Both the position numbers and the translations under genes were made by a program. A stretch of 64,000 nucleotides of DNA from Archivesica marissinica (Eukaryota; Mollusca; Bivalvia; Venerida; Vesicomyidae): assembly GCA_014843695.1 (NCBI GenBank), contig CM026390.1, forward strand, positions 98,986,362 to 99,050,361, written 5' to 3'. Shown piece by piece: positions 49,156 to 61,986 of this stretch. Under the pieces are notes generated by a model. That model saw only the letters and a program-made list of their open reading frames with translations, ran no database searches and had not been told where the DNA came from. Within the stretch, counting starts at the first letter, position 1. Every line of letters starts with the position of its first letter.

Positions 49156-50670
49156 TGTTCCTGCTGCAACACAGTAACCCGGTGTCCTGCTGCAGCACAG
49201 TAACCCGGTGTCCTGCTGCAGCACAATAACCTGGTGTTCTGCTGCAGCACAGTAACCTGGTGTCCTGCTGCAGTACAGTAACCTGGTGTCCTACTGCAGC
49301 ACAGTAACCTGGTGTCCTGCTGCAGCACAGTAACCTGGTGTCCTGCTGCAGCACAGTAACCTGGTGTCCTACTGCAGCACAGTAACCTGGTGTCCTGCTG
49401 CAGCACAGTAACCTGGTGTCCTGCTGCAGCACNNNNNNNNNNNNNNNNNNNNNNNNNNNNNNNNNNNNNNNNNNNNNNNNNNNNNNNNNNNNNNNNNNNN
49501 NNNNNNNNNNNNNNNNNNNNNNNNNNNNNNNNNNNNNNNNNNNNNNNNNNNNNNNNNNNNNNNNNNNNNNNNNNNNNNNNNNNNNNNNNNNNNNNNNNNN
49601 NNNNNNNNNNNNNNNNNNNNNNNNNNNNNNNNNNNNNNNNNNNNNNNNNNNNNNNNNNNNNNNNNNNNNNNNNNNNNNNNNNNNNNNNNNNNNNNNNNNN
49701 NNNNNNNNNNNNNNNNNNNNNNNNNNNNNNNNNNNNNNNNNNNNNNNNNNNNNNNNNNNNNNNNNNNNNNNNNNNNNNNNNNNNNNNNNNNNNNNNNNNN
49801 NNNNNNNNNNNNNNNNNNNNNNNNNNNNNNNNNNNNNNNNNNNNNNNNNNNNNNNNNNNNNNNNNNNNNNNNNNNNNNNNNNNNNNNNNNNNNNNNNNNN
49901 NNNNNNNNNNNNNNNNNNNNNNNNNNNNNNNNNNNNNNNNNNNNNNNNNNNNNNNNNNNNNNNNNNNNNNNNNNNNNNNNNNNNNNNNNNNNNNNNNNNN
50001 NNNNNNNNNNNNNNNNNNNNNNNNNNNNNNNNNNNNNNNNNNNNNNNNNNNNNNNNNNNNNNNNNNNNNNNNNNNNNNNNNNNNNNNNNNNNNNNNNNNN
50101 NNNNNNNNNNNNNNNNNNNNNNNNNNNNNNNNNNNNNNNNNNNNNNNNNNNNNNNNNNNNNNNNNNNNNNNNNNNNNNNNNNNNNNNNNNNNNNNNNNNN
50201 NNNNNNNNNNNNNNNNNNNNNNNNNNNNNNNNNNNNNNNNNNNNNNNNNNNNNNNNNNNNNNNNNNNNNNNNNNNNNNNNNNNNNNNNNNNNNNNNNNNN
50301 NNNNNNNNNNNNNNNNNNNNNNNNNNNNNNNNNNNNNNNNNNNNNNNNNNNNNNNNNNNNNNNNNNNNNNNNNNNNNNNNNNNNNNNNNNNNNNNNNNNN
50401 NNNNNNNNNNNNNNNNNNNNNNNNNNNNNNNNTAACCTGGTGTCCTGCTGCAGCACAGTAACCTGGTGTCCTGCTGCAGCACAGTAACCTGGTGTCCTGC
50501 TGCAGCACAGTAACCTGGTGTCCTACTGCAGCACAGTAACCTGGTGTCCTACTGCAGCACAGTAACCTGGTGTCCTACTGCAGCACAGTAACCTGGTGTC
50601 CTACTGCAGCACAGTAACCTGGTGTCCTACTGCAGCACAGTAACCTGGTGTCCTGCTGCAGCACAGTACA
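49156..50670. repeat. 26-bp array interrupted by an assembly gap
   Basis: The unit is CAGCACAGTAACCTGGTGTC plus CTGCTG, with CTACTG variants. It runs into and out of the N block in the same phase class, so the gap is most likely filled by the same array. Confidence 0.93.
49433..50432. other. assembly gap of exactly 1000 N
   Basis: The round length shows a placeholder of unknown true size placed inside the 26-bp array. Frames that cross it are meaningless. Confidence 0.98.
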
Positions 50671-50779
50671 AATCCAGTTTGTGATCCATACAAGACAATG
50701 AACATAAACGTAATGGTCTAATGGCATGCAGCATTCTACAAACAGACATGGTAATCGAACAAGTGTTATGTTAAACTAG

Positions 50780-50985
50780 CTTGGATGGAGAACGCTCGAG
50801 GACTGCAGGAGTGATGTTCCATTAAGAATGTTCTATTACAGAAAACAAGTTGACTTATTAAACAACACCCTGCTAGATCAGAACACGAGAAATATTATAG
50901 GCTCCCATCATGCAAGTCACTCCTCCAGGACAATATGGGAGTGGAACCGGTTGCCGCTCGAGTCAAGAAACAGATGCCAGAAGAT
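50780..50985 (+). pseudogene. non-LTR retrotransposon, C-terminal reverse-transcriptase fragment
   Basis: The frame from 50780 reads LGWRTLEDCRSDVPLRMFYY, then NTLLDQNTRN and SSRTIWEWNRLPLES. Jockey/CR1-like LINEs in invertebrates end with an LGW-x-L-x-x-RR segment, an L-x-x-x-x-x-x-x-x-TR-x segment and a FFPRTI-x-WN-x-LP motif near the C-terminus. This is a short 5'-truncated remnant with no active-site region, and it is followed directly by a tandem array made of GATGACA-type units. Confidence 0.7.
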
Positions 50986-50989
50986 GACA

Positions 50990-51335
50990 AATACTGGACA
51001 ACACATGATGACAGATGACACATGATGACACTTGATGATGATAGATGAAACATGATTACAGATGACACATGATGATAGATGAAACATGATGACAGATGAC
51101 ACATGATGATAGATGACACATCATGATAGATGAAACATGACGCTAGATGAAACATGATGACAGAGGACAACAGATGAAACATGACGATAGATGAAACATG
51201 ATTACAGATGACAACAGATGAAACATGACAATAGATGAAACATGACAACAGATGAAACATGATGATTGATGACACATGATGACAGATGACACATGATGAC
51301 AGATGACACATGATGACAGATGCCGGACAACACAT
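50990..51335. repeat. degenerate GATGACACAT array
   Basis: Units of 9-20 bases such as GATGACACATGATGACA and GATGAAACATGA, irregularly arranged. CTGGACAACACAT at the start and CCGGACAACACAT at the end bound it, suggesting that it grew inside one sequence at the end of the LINE fragment. Confidence 0.85.
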
Positions 51336-51537
51336 CTAGCTTCAGGATGCTATACAATACATGTACACCAGTCGGAACTAACAAGACTGAAGCTGAATTC
51401 AGAATGATATGTCTGATAATTACACGAAAGCATTGCATGAAATCATATATACTTCAGTTTTCAATGCATTCTTAATGTAGTCATGAAAATCGAGATCATG
51501 TAGAAAATTGTCCCATTAATATCTTTGGTTAATAAAA

Positions 51538-51765
51538 TACAAATTTATTCAACCCGATTGTGAAACAAGTTTTTCAATATTATCGCTCTCGATACCTCAT
51601 TCCTGATATAATCCATCGCCATGGAGAGAGAAGAGGCAATGTGGAATCTATGTGCCTTGCCTAAGGGCACAATCATAATGGCTATAACTGGGTGCGAACT
51701 CCTGGCCTCTCACACCTGAAGCAAATGCGCTACCACTGTTACTTCAAGTTTTCAATATATTTGGT
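51538..51765 (-). mobile_element. tRNA-derived SINE, family D
   Basis: On the - strand the head reads AACAGTGGTAGCGCATTTGC, then the CCTTAGGCAAGGCACATAGA body and the GAGAGCGATAATATTGAAAA tail ending in an AATAAA-rich run. It lies downstream of the EGF-membrane gene's stop codon, so it could lie in that gene's 3' UTR or beyond it. Confidence 0.68.
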
Positions 51766-51799
51766 TGTTCCTAGATAATCATGGGTAGCAATGAACACG

Positions 51800-51995
51800 G
51801 CGCTTCGGTTGAGTTCACAGATATACGGTGCTTCGGTTGAGTTCACAGATATACGGTGCTTCGGTTGAGTTCACAGATATACTGTGCTTCGGTTGAGTCC
51901 ACAGATATACGGTGCTTCGGTTGAGTTCACAGATATACGGTGCTTCGGTTGAGTTCACAGATATACGGTGCTTCGGTTGAGTTCACAGATATAAT
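51800..51995. repeat. 28-bp array, 7 units
   Basis: The unit is GGTGCTTCGGTTGAGTTCAC plus AGATATAC. It lies 65 bases downstream of the EGF-membrane gene's stop codon, so it may be transcribed in its 3' UTR. Confidence 0.93.
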
Positions 51996-52059
51996 GTATG
52001 TAGAGTGCCGTAAGCTCATACAATTTCATATATGTCCAGTAAAACCGCCTTTATTTAGA

Positions 52060-52291
52060 TCAGAAGTAACTCTCTTTTGATTGGTCACTACTGTTACTGA
52101 TAACCTCTATCTCAGACCACCGTGACTTTGGTATTCTTGAGTCTCCTCGGGCAGAAAGTGCTGACCTTGAACTCCTGCCATCGTACCGCAGCGGATTCAT
52201 AGCCAGCGCAAATGCTTTAAAACTGGAACGAAGGTCACTTCGGTGCACTGGAAATCTGATTCGGTATCGTTCACCTTTGTTATTCAGTTTT
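52060..52291 (-). CDS. cytoplasmic tail and stop of the EGF-containing membrane protein
   Basis: The acceptor TTTTGCAG is followed by one base finishing the arginine codon from the transmembrane exon, then 76 codons and TGA at 52062-52060. The tail begins KLNNKGERYRIRFPVHRSDL, is rich in Arg and Ser (SSRSALSARGDSRIPKSRW), and ends EVISNSSDQSKESYF. No kinase, PDZ-ligand, ITAM or NPxY motif is visible. The serine and arginine clusters would allow phosphorylation, which is inference. The phase match with the 60454-60544 exon and the acceptor support it as the last coding exon. A TTTATT (AATAAA on the - strand) at 52050-52055 lies only a few bases past the stop, very close for a poly(A) signal. 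Confidence 0.78.
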
Positions 52292-52384
52292 CTGCAAAAC
52301 AAATATGAAACTATTTATTCTAAGTCTGGTATAATTCATCATGTGATTATTTTCACTAATATTTATGAATCGAGTACATAGCAA

Positions 52385-52650
52385 ATGCATGAATATTAAA
52401 GTTTAAACTTTATTTATTTTACAACGATTGCGAAGCAAGTTTTAACAACTTATATTAATCACTCTCGTTGGCACGGATGAAAGCGTAAATGTGGTAATTT
52501 GTGTGGGAGGAAATCGGAGTAACCGGAGAAAACCCACCTGTCCGATCTGGCGACAACCGTACCGTCTCACATACTTCCCGATCCGAGGATCGAACATGGG
52601 TTGCATTGGTGAGAAGCGAGCGCGCTAACCACTGTGCTAATCGGACAGCC
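52385..52650 (-). mobile_element. tRNA-derived SINE, family C
   Basis: On the - strand this repeats the family C head (GTCCGATTAGCACAGTGGTT), the central CTCCGGTTACTCCGATTTCC domain and the AGAGTGATTAATATAAGTTG tail, ending in an ATAAATAAAG run. It lies in the last intron of the EGF-membrane gene, about 95 bases from the terminal exon's acceptor. Confidence 0.78.
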
Positions 52651-52794
52651 ATAATATTGAGAATACTTTACTTTATAAGGTTCGTTGCAACAACTTATCC
52701 TCAACATGTAATATGAGAATATCATTCCATGATCGCCATGAAACATATTGCATCAAATAAATCCAGTTCTGAATATTTACTAAAACTTATGTCT

Positions 52795-55700
52795 ATCGTA
52801 TATATCTTGGTAAACTATTCTATCATATACATCTTTGTAAACTATTCTATCATATACATCTTTGTAAACTATTCTATCATATACATCTTGGTAAACTATT
52901 CTATCATATACATCTTGGTAAACTATTCTATCATATACATCTTGGTAAACTATTCTATCATATACATCTTTGTAAACTATTCTATCATATACATCTTGGT
53001 AAACTATTCTATCATATACATCTTGGTAAACTATTCTATCATATACATCTTTGTAAACTATTCTATCATATACATCTTGGTAAACTATTCTATCATATAC
53101 ATCTTGGTAAACTATTCTATCATATACATCTTTGTAAACTATTCTATCATATACATCTTGGTAAACTATTCTATCATATACATCTTGGTAAACTATTCTA
53201 TCATATACATCTTTGTAAACTATTCTATCATATACATCTTGGTAAACTATTCTATCATATACATCTTGGTAAACTATTCTATCATGTACATCTTTGTAAA
53301 CTATTCTATCATATACATCTTGGTAAACTATTCTATCACATACATCTTTGTAAACTATTCTATCATATACATCTTTGTAAACTATTCTATCATATAAATC
53401 TTGGTAAACTATTCTATCATATACATCTTTGTAAACTATTCTATCATATACATGTACATCTTTGTAAACTATTCTATCATATACATCTTGGTAAACTATT
53501 CTAGCATATACATCTTTGTAAACTATTCTATCATATACATGTACATCTTTGTAAACTATTCTATCATATACATCTTGGTAAACTATTCTATCACATACAT
53601 CTTTGTAAACTATTCTATCATATACATCTTTGTAAACTATTCTATCATATAAATCTTGGTAAACTATTCTATCATATACATCTTTGTAAACTATTCTATC
53701 ATATACATGTACATCTTTGTAAACTATTCTATCATATACATCTTGGTAAACTATTCTAGCATATACATCTTTGTAAACTATTCTATCATATACATGTACA
53801 TCTTTGTAAACTATTCTATCATATACATCTTGGTAAACTATTCTATCACATACATCTTTGTAAACTATTCTATCATATACATCTTTGTAAACTATTCTAT
53901 CATATACATCTTGGTAAACTATTCTATCATATACATCTTGGTAAACTATTCTATCATATACATCTTGGTAAACTATTCTATCATATACATCTTTGTAAAC
54001 TATTCTATCATATACATCTTGGTAAACTATTCTATCATATACATCTTGGTAAACTATTCTATCATATACATCTTTGTAAACTATTCTATCATATACATCT
54101 TGGTAAACTATTCTATCATATACATCTTGGTAAACTATTCTATCATATACATCTTTGTAAACTATTCTATCATATACATCTTGGTAAACTATTCTATCAT
54201 ATACATCTTGGTAAACTATTCTATCATATACATCTTTGTAAACTATTCTATCATATACATCTTGGTAAACTATTCTATCATATACATCTTGGTAAACTAT
54301 TCTATCATATACATCTTTGTAAACTATTCTATCATATACATCTTGGTAAACTATTCTATCATATACATCTTGGTAAACTATTCTATCATATACATCTTTG
54401 TAAACTATTCTATCATATACATGTACATCTTTGTAAACTATTCTATCATATACATCTTGGTAAACTATTCTAGCATATACATCTTTGTAAACTATTCTAT
54501 CATATACATGTACATCTTTGTAAACTATTCTATCATATACATCTTGGTAAACTATTCTATCACATACATCTTTGTAAACTATTCTATCATATACATCTTT
54601 GTAAACTATTCTATCATATAAATCTTGGTAAACTATTCTATCATATACATCTTTGTAAACTATTCTATCATATACATGTACATCTTTGTAAACTATTCTA
54701 TCATATACATCTTGGTAAACTATTCTAGCATATACATCTTTGTAAACTATTCTATCATATACATGTACATCTTTGTAAACTATTCTATCATATACATCTT
54801 GGTAAACTATTCTATCACATACATCTTTGTAAACTATTCTATCATATACATCTTTGTAAACTATTCTATCATATACATCTTGGTAAACTATTCTATCATA
54901 TACATCTTTGTAAACTATTCTATCATATACACCTTGGTAAACTATTCTATCATATACATCTTGGTAAACTATTCTATCATATACATCTTGGTAAACTATT
55001 CTATCATATACATGTACATCTTGGTAAACTATTCTATCATATACATCTTGGTAAACTATTCTATCATATACATGTACATCTTGGTAAACTATTCTATCAT
55101 ATACACATTGGTAAACTATTCTATCATATACATGTACATCTTTGTAAACTATTCTATCATATACATCTTTGTAAACTATTCTAGCATATACATCTTTGTA
55201 AACTATTCTAGCATATACATCTTTGTAAACTATTCTATCATATACATCTTTGTAAACTATTCTAGCATATACATCTTTGTAAACTATTCTATCATATACA
55301 TGTACATCTTTGTAAACTATTCTATCATATACATCTTGGTAAACTATTCTATCACATACATCTTTGTAAACTATTCTATCATATACATCTTTGTAAACTA
55401 TTCTATCATATACATCTTGGTAAACTATTCTATCATATACATCTTTGTAAACTATTCTATCATATACATCTTTGTAAACTATTCCATCATATACATGTAC
55501 ATCTTGGTAAACTATTCTATCATATACATCTTGGTAAACTATTCTATCATATACATCTTTGTAAACTATTCCATCATATACATGTACATCTTGGTAAACT
55601 ATTCTATCATATACATCTTGGTAAACTATTCTATCATATACATCTTGGTAAACTATTCCATCATATACATGTACATCTTGGTAAACTATTCTATCATATA

Positions 55701-56762
55701 CATCTTTGTAAACTATTCTATCATATACATCTTGGTAAACTATTCTATCACATACATCTTTGTAAACTATTCTATCATATACATCTTTGTAAACTATTTA
55801 TCATATACATCTTTGTAAACTATTCTATCATATACATCTTGGTAAACTATTCTATCATATACATCTTGGTAAACTATTCTATCATATACATCTTGGTAAA
55901 CTATTCTATCATATACACCTTGGTAAACTATTCTATCATATACACCTTGGTAAACTATTCTATCATATACACCTTGGTAAACTATTCTATCATATACATC
56001 TTGGTAAACTATTCTATCACATACATCTTTGTAAACTATTCTATCATATACACCTTGGTAAACTATTCTATCATATACACCTTGGTAAACTATTCTATCA
56101 TATACACCTTGGTAAACTATTCTATCACATACATCTTTGTAAACTATTCTATCATATACACCTTGGTAAACTATTCTATCATATACATCTTTGTAAACTA
56201 TTCTATCATATACATCTTTGTAAACTATTCTATCATATACATCTTTGTAAACTATTCTATCATATACATCTTTGTAAACTATTCTATCATATACATCTTT
56301 GTAAACTATTCTATCATATACATCTTTGTAAACTATTCTATCATATACATCTTGGTAAACTATTCTATCATATACATCTTTGTAAACTATTCTATCATAT
56401 ACATCTTTGTAAACTATTCTATCATATACATCTTGGTAAACTATTCTATCATATACATCTTGGTAAACTATTCTATCATATACATCTTGGTAAACTATTC
56501 TATCATATACATCTTGGTAAACTATTATATCATATACATCTTGGTAAACTATTCTATCATATACATGTACATCTTTGTAAACTATTCTATCATATACATC
56601 TTGGTAAACTATTCTATCATATACATATACATCTTTGTAAACTATTCTATCATATACATGTACATCTTTGTAAACTATTCTATCATATACATATACATCT
56701 TTGTAAACTATTCTATCATATACATCTTTGTAAACTATTCTATCATATAAATATGGGTAAAC
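52795..56762. repeat. 4-kb 27-bp array with higher-order structure
   Basis: The unit is GTAAACTATTCTATCATATA plus CATCTTG (or TTT for TTG). A TTG-TTG-TTT order gives an 81-base super-period over much of the array. CATGTACATC units carry six extra bases. A 255-base block repeats at 53401 and 53656, and again 969 bases later at 54625. The 27-base unit leaves frames open on both strands; it is intronic in the EGF-membrane gene. Confidence 0.95.
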
Positions 56763-57080
56763 TATTCTACAATCTGTGTACAAGTTACACTGGAATGAAG
56801 TCCAGTAATATGTACTAAACCTCAAATGGAAATCGATCATCAGCAGATCCTTTAAACATACATATAAGGATGTTAAAACCGGTTAGAATTACTAACTGGT
56901 TAACAGCATACATTAAATGTTAAACATAGTTTCTAGTAATTACACAGTTATACAATTGGATATGTCTTAATGAAATTTATACATCTATATAGTATAAACA
57001 TTTGTAATCGATACGATACCATTTATCACCACAACACACCATAATTAGAAAGATATTAATGTGCGAAAATCAGTTTTAGC
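56763..57080. other. intron spacer
   Basis: AT-rich, nothing recognisable. Confidence 0.4.
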
Positions 57081-60008
57081 ATCACATCACAACACTCACA
57101 TACATCACATACATCACAACACTCACATACATCACAACACTCATATACATCACAACACTCATATACATCACAACACTCACATACATCACAACACTCACAT
57201 ACATCACATACATCACAACACTCACATACATCACAACACTCACATACATCACAACACTCACATACATCACATACATCACAACACTCACACATCACAACAC
57301 TCACACACATCACAACACTCACATACATCACAACACTCACATACATCACATACATCACAACACTCACATACATCACAACACTCACACACATCACAACACT
57401 CACATACATCACATCACTCACATACATCACAACACTCACATACATCACAACACTCACATACATCACAACACTCACATACATCACAACACTCACATACATC
57501 ACATACATCACAACACTCACATACATCACATACATCACAACACTCACATACATCACAACACTCACATACATCACAACACTCACATACATCACAACACTCA
57601 CATACATCACAACACTCACATACATCACAACACTCACATACATCACATACATCACAACACTCACATACATCACAACACTCACATACATCACAACACTCAC
57701 ATACATCACAACACTCACATACATCACATACATCACAACACTCACATACATCACAACACTCACATACATCACAACACTCACATACACCACATACATCACA
57801 ACACTCACATACATCACAACACTCACATACATCACAACACTCACATACATCACATACATCACAACACTCACATACATCACATACATCACAACACTCACAT
57901 ACATCACAACACTCACATACATCACATACATCACAACACTCACATACATCACAACACTCACATACATCACATACATCACAACACTCACATACATCACAAC
58001 ACTCACATACATCACAACACTCACATACATCACAACACTCACATACACACATACATCACAACACTCACATACATCACATACATCACACCACTCACATACA
58101 TCACAACACTCACATACATCACAACACTCACATACATCACAACACTCACATACATCACAACACTCACATACATCACATACATCACATCACTCACATACAT
58201 CACAACACTCACATACATCACAACACTCACATACATCACAATACTCACATACATCACAACACTCACATACATCACATACATCACAACACTCACATACATC
58301 ACAACATCACAACACTCACAACATCACAATACTCACATACATCACAACACTCACATACATCACATACATCACAACACTCACATACATCACATACATCACA
58401 ACACTCACAACACTCACAACACTCACATACATCACAACACTCACATACATCACATACATCACATACATCACAACACTCACATACATCACATACATCACAA
58501 CACTCACATACATCACAACACTCACATACATCACAGCACTCACATACATCACAACACTCACATACATCACAATACTCACATACATCACATACATCACAAC
58601 ACTCACATAAATCACATACATCACAACACTCACATACATCACATACATCACAACACTCACATACATCACACCATTCACATACATCACAACACTCACATAC
58701 ATAACAACACTCACATACATCACATACATCACAACACTCACATACATCACAACACTCACATACATCACAACACTCACATACATCACATACATCACAACAC
58801 TCACATACATCACAACACTCACATACATCACATACATCACAACACTCATATACATCACATACATCACAACACTCACATACATCACAACACTCACATACAT
58901 CACAACACTCACATGCATCACAACACTCACATACATCACAACACTCACATACATCACAACACTCACATACATCACAACACTCACATACATCACATACATC
59001 ACAACACTCACATACATCACAACACTCACATACATCACAACACTCACATACATCACAACACTCACACCACTCACACACATCACATACATCACAACACTCA
59101 CATACATCACATACATCACAACACTCACATACATCACATACATCACAACACTCACATACATCACATACATCACAACACTCACATACATCACAACACTCAC
59201 ATACATCACATACATCACAACACTCACATACATCACAACACTCACATACATCACAACACTCACATACATCACATACATCACAACACTCACACATCACAAC
59301 ACTCACACACATCACAACACTCACATACATCACAACACTCACATACATCACATACATCACAACACTCACATACATCACAACACTCACATACATCACATAC
59401 ATCACAACACTCACATAAATCACATACATCACAACACTCACATACATCACATACATCACAACACTCACATACATCACAACACTCACATACATCACAACAC
59501 TCACATACATCACAACACTCACATACATCACATACATCACAACACTCACATACATCACAACACTCACATACATCACAACACTCACATACATCACATACAC
59601 TCACATACATCACAACACTCACATACATCACATACATCACAACACTCATATACATCACATACATCACAACACTCACATACATCACAACACTCACATACAT
59701 CACAACACTCACATACATCACAACACTCACATACATCACAACACTCACATACATCACAACACTCACATACATCACAACACTCACATACATCACATACATC
59801 ACAACACTCACATACATCACATACATCACAACACTCACATACATCACAACACTCACATACACACATCACATACATCACAACACTCACATACATCACATAC
59901 ATCACAACACTCACATACATCACAACATCACAACACTCACATACATCACATACATCACAACACTCACATACATCACATACATCACATACATCACAACACT
60001 CACATACC
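57081..60008. repeat. 2.9-kb 18-bp array
   Basis: The unit is CATACATCACAACACTCA, with CATACATCA inserts of nine bases that create 27-base units. Both lengths are multiples of three, so frames are open on both strands for hundreds of codons; there is no coding support. Confidence 0.95.
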
Positions 60009-60019
60009 TTGCATACATC

Positions 60020-60450
60020 AAATGAGAGATTATCTCTTAAACTACTAAAGTTAGCATGCCCAAATGAATGGTTATCTCTTAAACTACTAAAGTTAGCATG
60101 CCCAAATGAAGGGTTATCTCTTAAACAACTAAAGTTAGCATGCCCAAATGAATGGTTATCTCTTAAACTACTAAAGTTAGCATGCCCAAATGAAGGGTTA
60201 TCTCTTAAACAACTAAAGTTAGCATGCCCAAATGAATGGTTATCTCTTAAACTACTAAAGTTAGCATGCCCAAATGAAGGGTTATCTCTTAAACAACTAA
60301 AGTTAGCATGCCCAAATGAATGGTTATCTCTTAAACTACTAAAGTTAGCATGCCCAAATGAATGGTTATCTCTTAAACTACTAAAGTTAGCATGCCCAAA
60401 TGAATGGTTATCTCTTAAACGACTAAAGTTAGCACAAATAAATGAAAGGT
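60020..60450 (-). repeat. 42-bp array derived from the transmembrane exon donor
   Basis: On the - strand each unit reads GTTTAAGAGATAACCATTCA, TTTGGGCATGCTAACTTTAGTA. The true junction reads CTTTAAGAG/GTAACCTTTCA and TTTATTTGTGCTAACTTTAG. All ten or so copies have AT where the exon's donor has GT. CTACTAAAG and CAACTAAAG units alternate, giving an 84-base super-period. Confidence 0.9.
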
Positions 60451-60453
60451 TAC

Positions 60454-60544
60454 CTCTTAAAGTGGAGAAAGATGAAGATTGCTACAACCAAGAAGATAAC
60501 AAGAGACACTCCTCCTATAGCAGCCACTGTACCAACATCAATAC
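60454..60544 (-). CDS. transmembrane exon of the EGF-containing membrane protein
   Basis: This 91-base exon follows GATGTTTCAG (acceptor at 60545-60546) and ends AAGAG/GTAACC. Two bases finish the arginine codon begun in the EGF exon, 29 codons follow, and two bases (AG) pair with the first base (A) of the terminal exon to give arginine. The peptide is a textbook single-pass segment: VGTVAAIGGVSLVIFLVV, then AIFIFLHFK with basic residues as a stop-transfer signal. The small-residue GxxxG-like start (AAIGGV) is common in type I receptors. It sits between the EGF and tail exons, so the N-terminus is outside. The donor region seeded the 42-bp array at 60020-60450. In those copies the donor GT reads AT. 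Confidence 0.85.
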
Positions 60545-60545
60545 C

Positions 60546-60804
60546 TGAAACATCACAGCAGTATGCTACCACATCGCTTTTAACGCAACACATAAAACTG
60601 TCATGCATAGAATAAATAACAACATATACGAGGGCCCATCAATAATTTAATGAGCTAATTTCACATCGCTTTCACATAGAGTAATGAAATTTTGTATGTT
60701 CAAAGAATAATCATTCTCCAACTAATGCAGCATGTGCCGACATTGATGACATTAATTAATGACGAAATATCAATATTCTAACGTCACATCAAAGAGCGTT
60801 CATT
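60546..60804. other. intron sequence and mariner leader
   Basis: From the transmembrane exon acceptor to the start of the 38-bp array. It contains the mariner-like terminus at 60627 and no other feature. Confidence 0.45.
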
Positions 60805-61565
60805 GTAAACTGGCGTTACACAGTGTAATCAAGCAACGTGTTGTAAACTGGCGTTACACAGTGTAATCAAGCAACGTGTTGTGAACTGGCGTTACACAGT
60901 GTAATCAAGCAACGTGTTGTAAACTGGCGTTACACAGTGTAATCAAGCAACGTGTTGTGAACTGGCGCTACACAGTGTAATCAAGCAACGTGTTGTGAAC
61001 TGGCGTTACACAGTGTAATCAAGCAACGTGTTGTAAACTGGCGTTACACAGTGTAATCAAGCAACGTGTTGTGAACTGGCGTTACACAGTGTAATCAAGC
61101 AACATGTTGTGAACTGGCGTTACACAGTGTAATCAAGCAACGTGTTGTAAACTGGCGTTACACAGTGTAATCAAGCAACGTGTTGTGAACTGGCGTTACA
61201 CAGTGTAATCAAGCAACATGTTGTGAACTGGCGTTACACAGTGTAATCAAGCAACGTGTTGTAAACTGGCGTTACACAGTGTAATCAAGCAACGTGTTGT
61301 GAACTGGCGTTACACAGTGTAATCAAGCAACGTGTTGTGAACTGGCGTTACACAGTGTAATCAAGCAACGTGTTGTGAACTGGCGTTACACAGTGTAATC
61401 AAGCAACGTGTTGTAAACTGGCGTTACACGGTGTAATCAAGCAACGTGTTGTAAACTGGCGTTACACAGTGTAATCAAGCAACGTGTTGTAAACTGGCGT
61501 TACACAGTGTAATCAAGCAACGTGTTGTAAACTGGCGTTACACAGTGTAATCAAGCAACGTGTTG
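60805..61565. repeat. 38-bp array inside the mariner remnant, 20 units
   Basis: The unit is GTAAACTGGCGTTACACAGT plus GTAATCAAGCAACGTGTT. The last unit runs into AATCAAGCAACGTGTTGTGA then TAAAGTTTGAT, which reads KQRVVIKFD, the usual start of a mariner transposase (RAVIKF). The array was therefore built from the leader and first codons of the transposase. Confidence 0.92.
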
Positions 61566-61589
61566 TGATAAAGTTTGATACATTACTCG

Positions 61590-61986
61590 GAAAATGTTTC
61601 TCAGACATTCGGGAGGATTTGCATACAGTTTATGGAATGGTGCTATTTCCAAGTGGGTAAATCGCTTTAAGGACGGTAGAGAAACAACCGAAGATGATAA
61701 GCATACTGGCAGGCCAGTGACTATTGCAAATGAAATGAAAGTGGCTGAAATTCAGGGATAGAAGAGTAACTGTTGAAAATGTTGAGGGACAATTTGGTAT
61801 TTCGTTTAGTACAAGTCTAATAAGCTTGGAATGCGCTGTGTTTTAGCAAGATGGGTACCGAGCTTGCTGCTTCTGAATCTAATGGGGGAAATGGTCAAGA
61901 GGTGCCGCGAATACTGCCAACTGTACAACGATGAGGGTGATGCCTTTCTCGATCGAGTGGTTGAGACATGGACTCACTTTTTTTGA
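61590..61986 (+). pseudogene. mariner-type transposase, frameshifted remnant
   Basis: Three blocks in different frames resemble a mariner (IS630-Tc1-mariner) transposase. Bases 61651-61761 encode KWVNRFKDGRETTEDD then GRP and a stop; this is the linker after the N-terminal helix-turn-helix region, with its RFK-GRES-EDD-GRP motif. Around 61763-61830 RVTVENVEGQFGIS is the second HTH region. Bases 61834-61986 give RCVLARWVP, CREYC and DAFLDRVVETWT, corresponding to the ARWVPRLL and DFLDRIVTGDETW region. The catalytic part after the first aspartate is missing. A mariner-like 5' end (TACGAGGGCCCATCAATAA) is at 60627. The element lies in the intron between the EGF and transmembrane exons and is inactive. 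Confidence 0.82.

Noticed and set aside
49089..50508. Frames of 339-455 codons across the N block
   Set aside because: Mostly unknown residues from the assembly gap.
57061..60025. Long His/Thr/Ser-rich + frames and Val/Met/Cys-rich - frames
   Set aside because: 18- and 9-base units open on both strands; low complexity and intronic.
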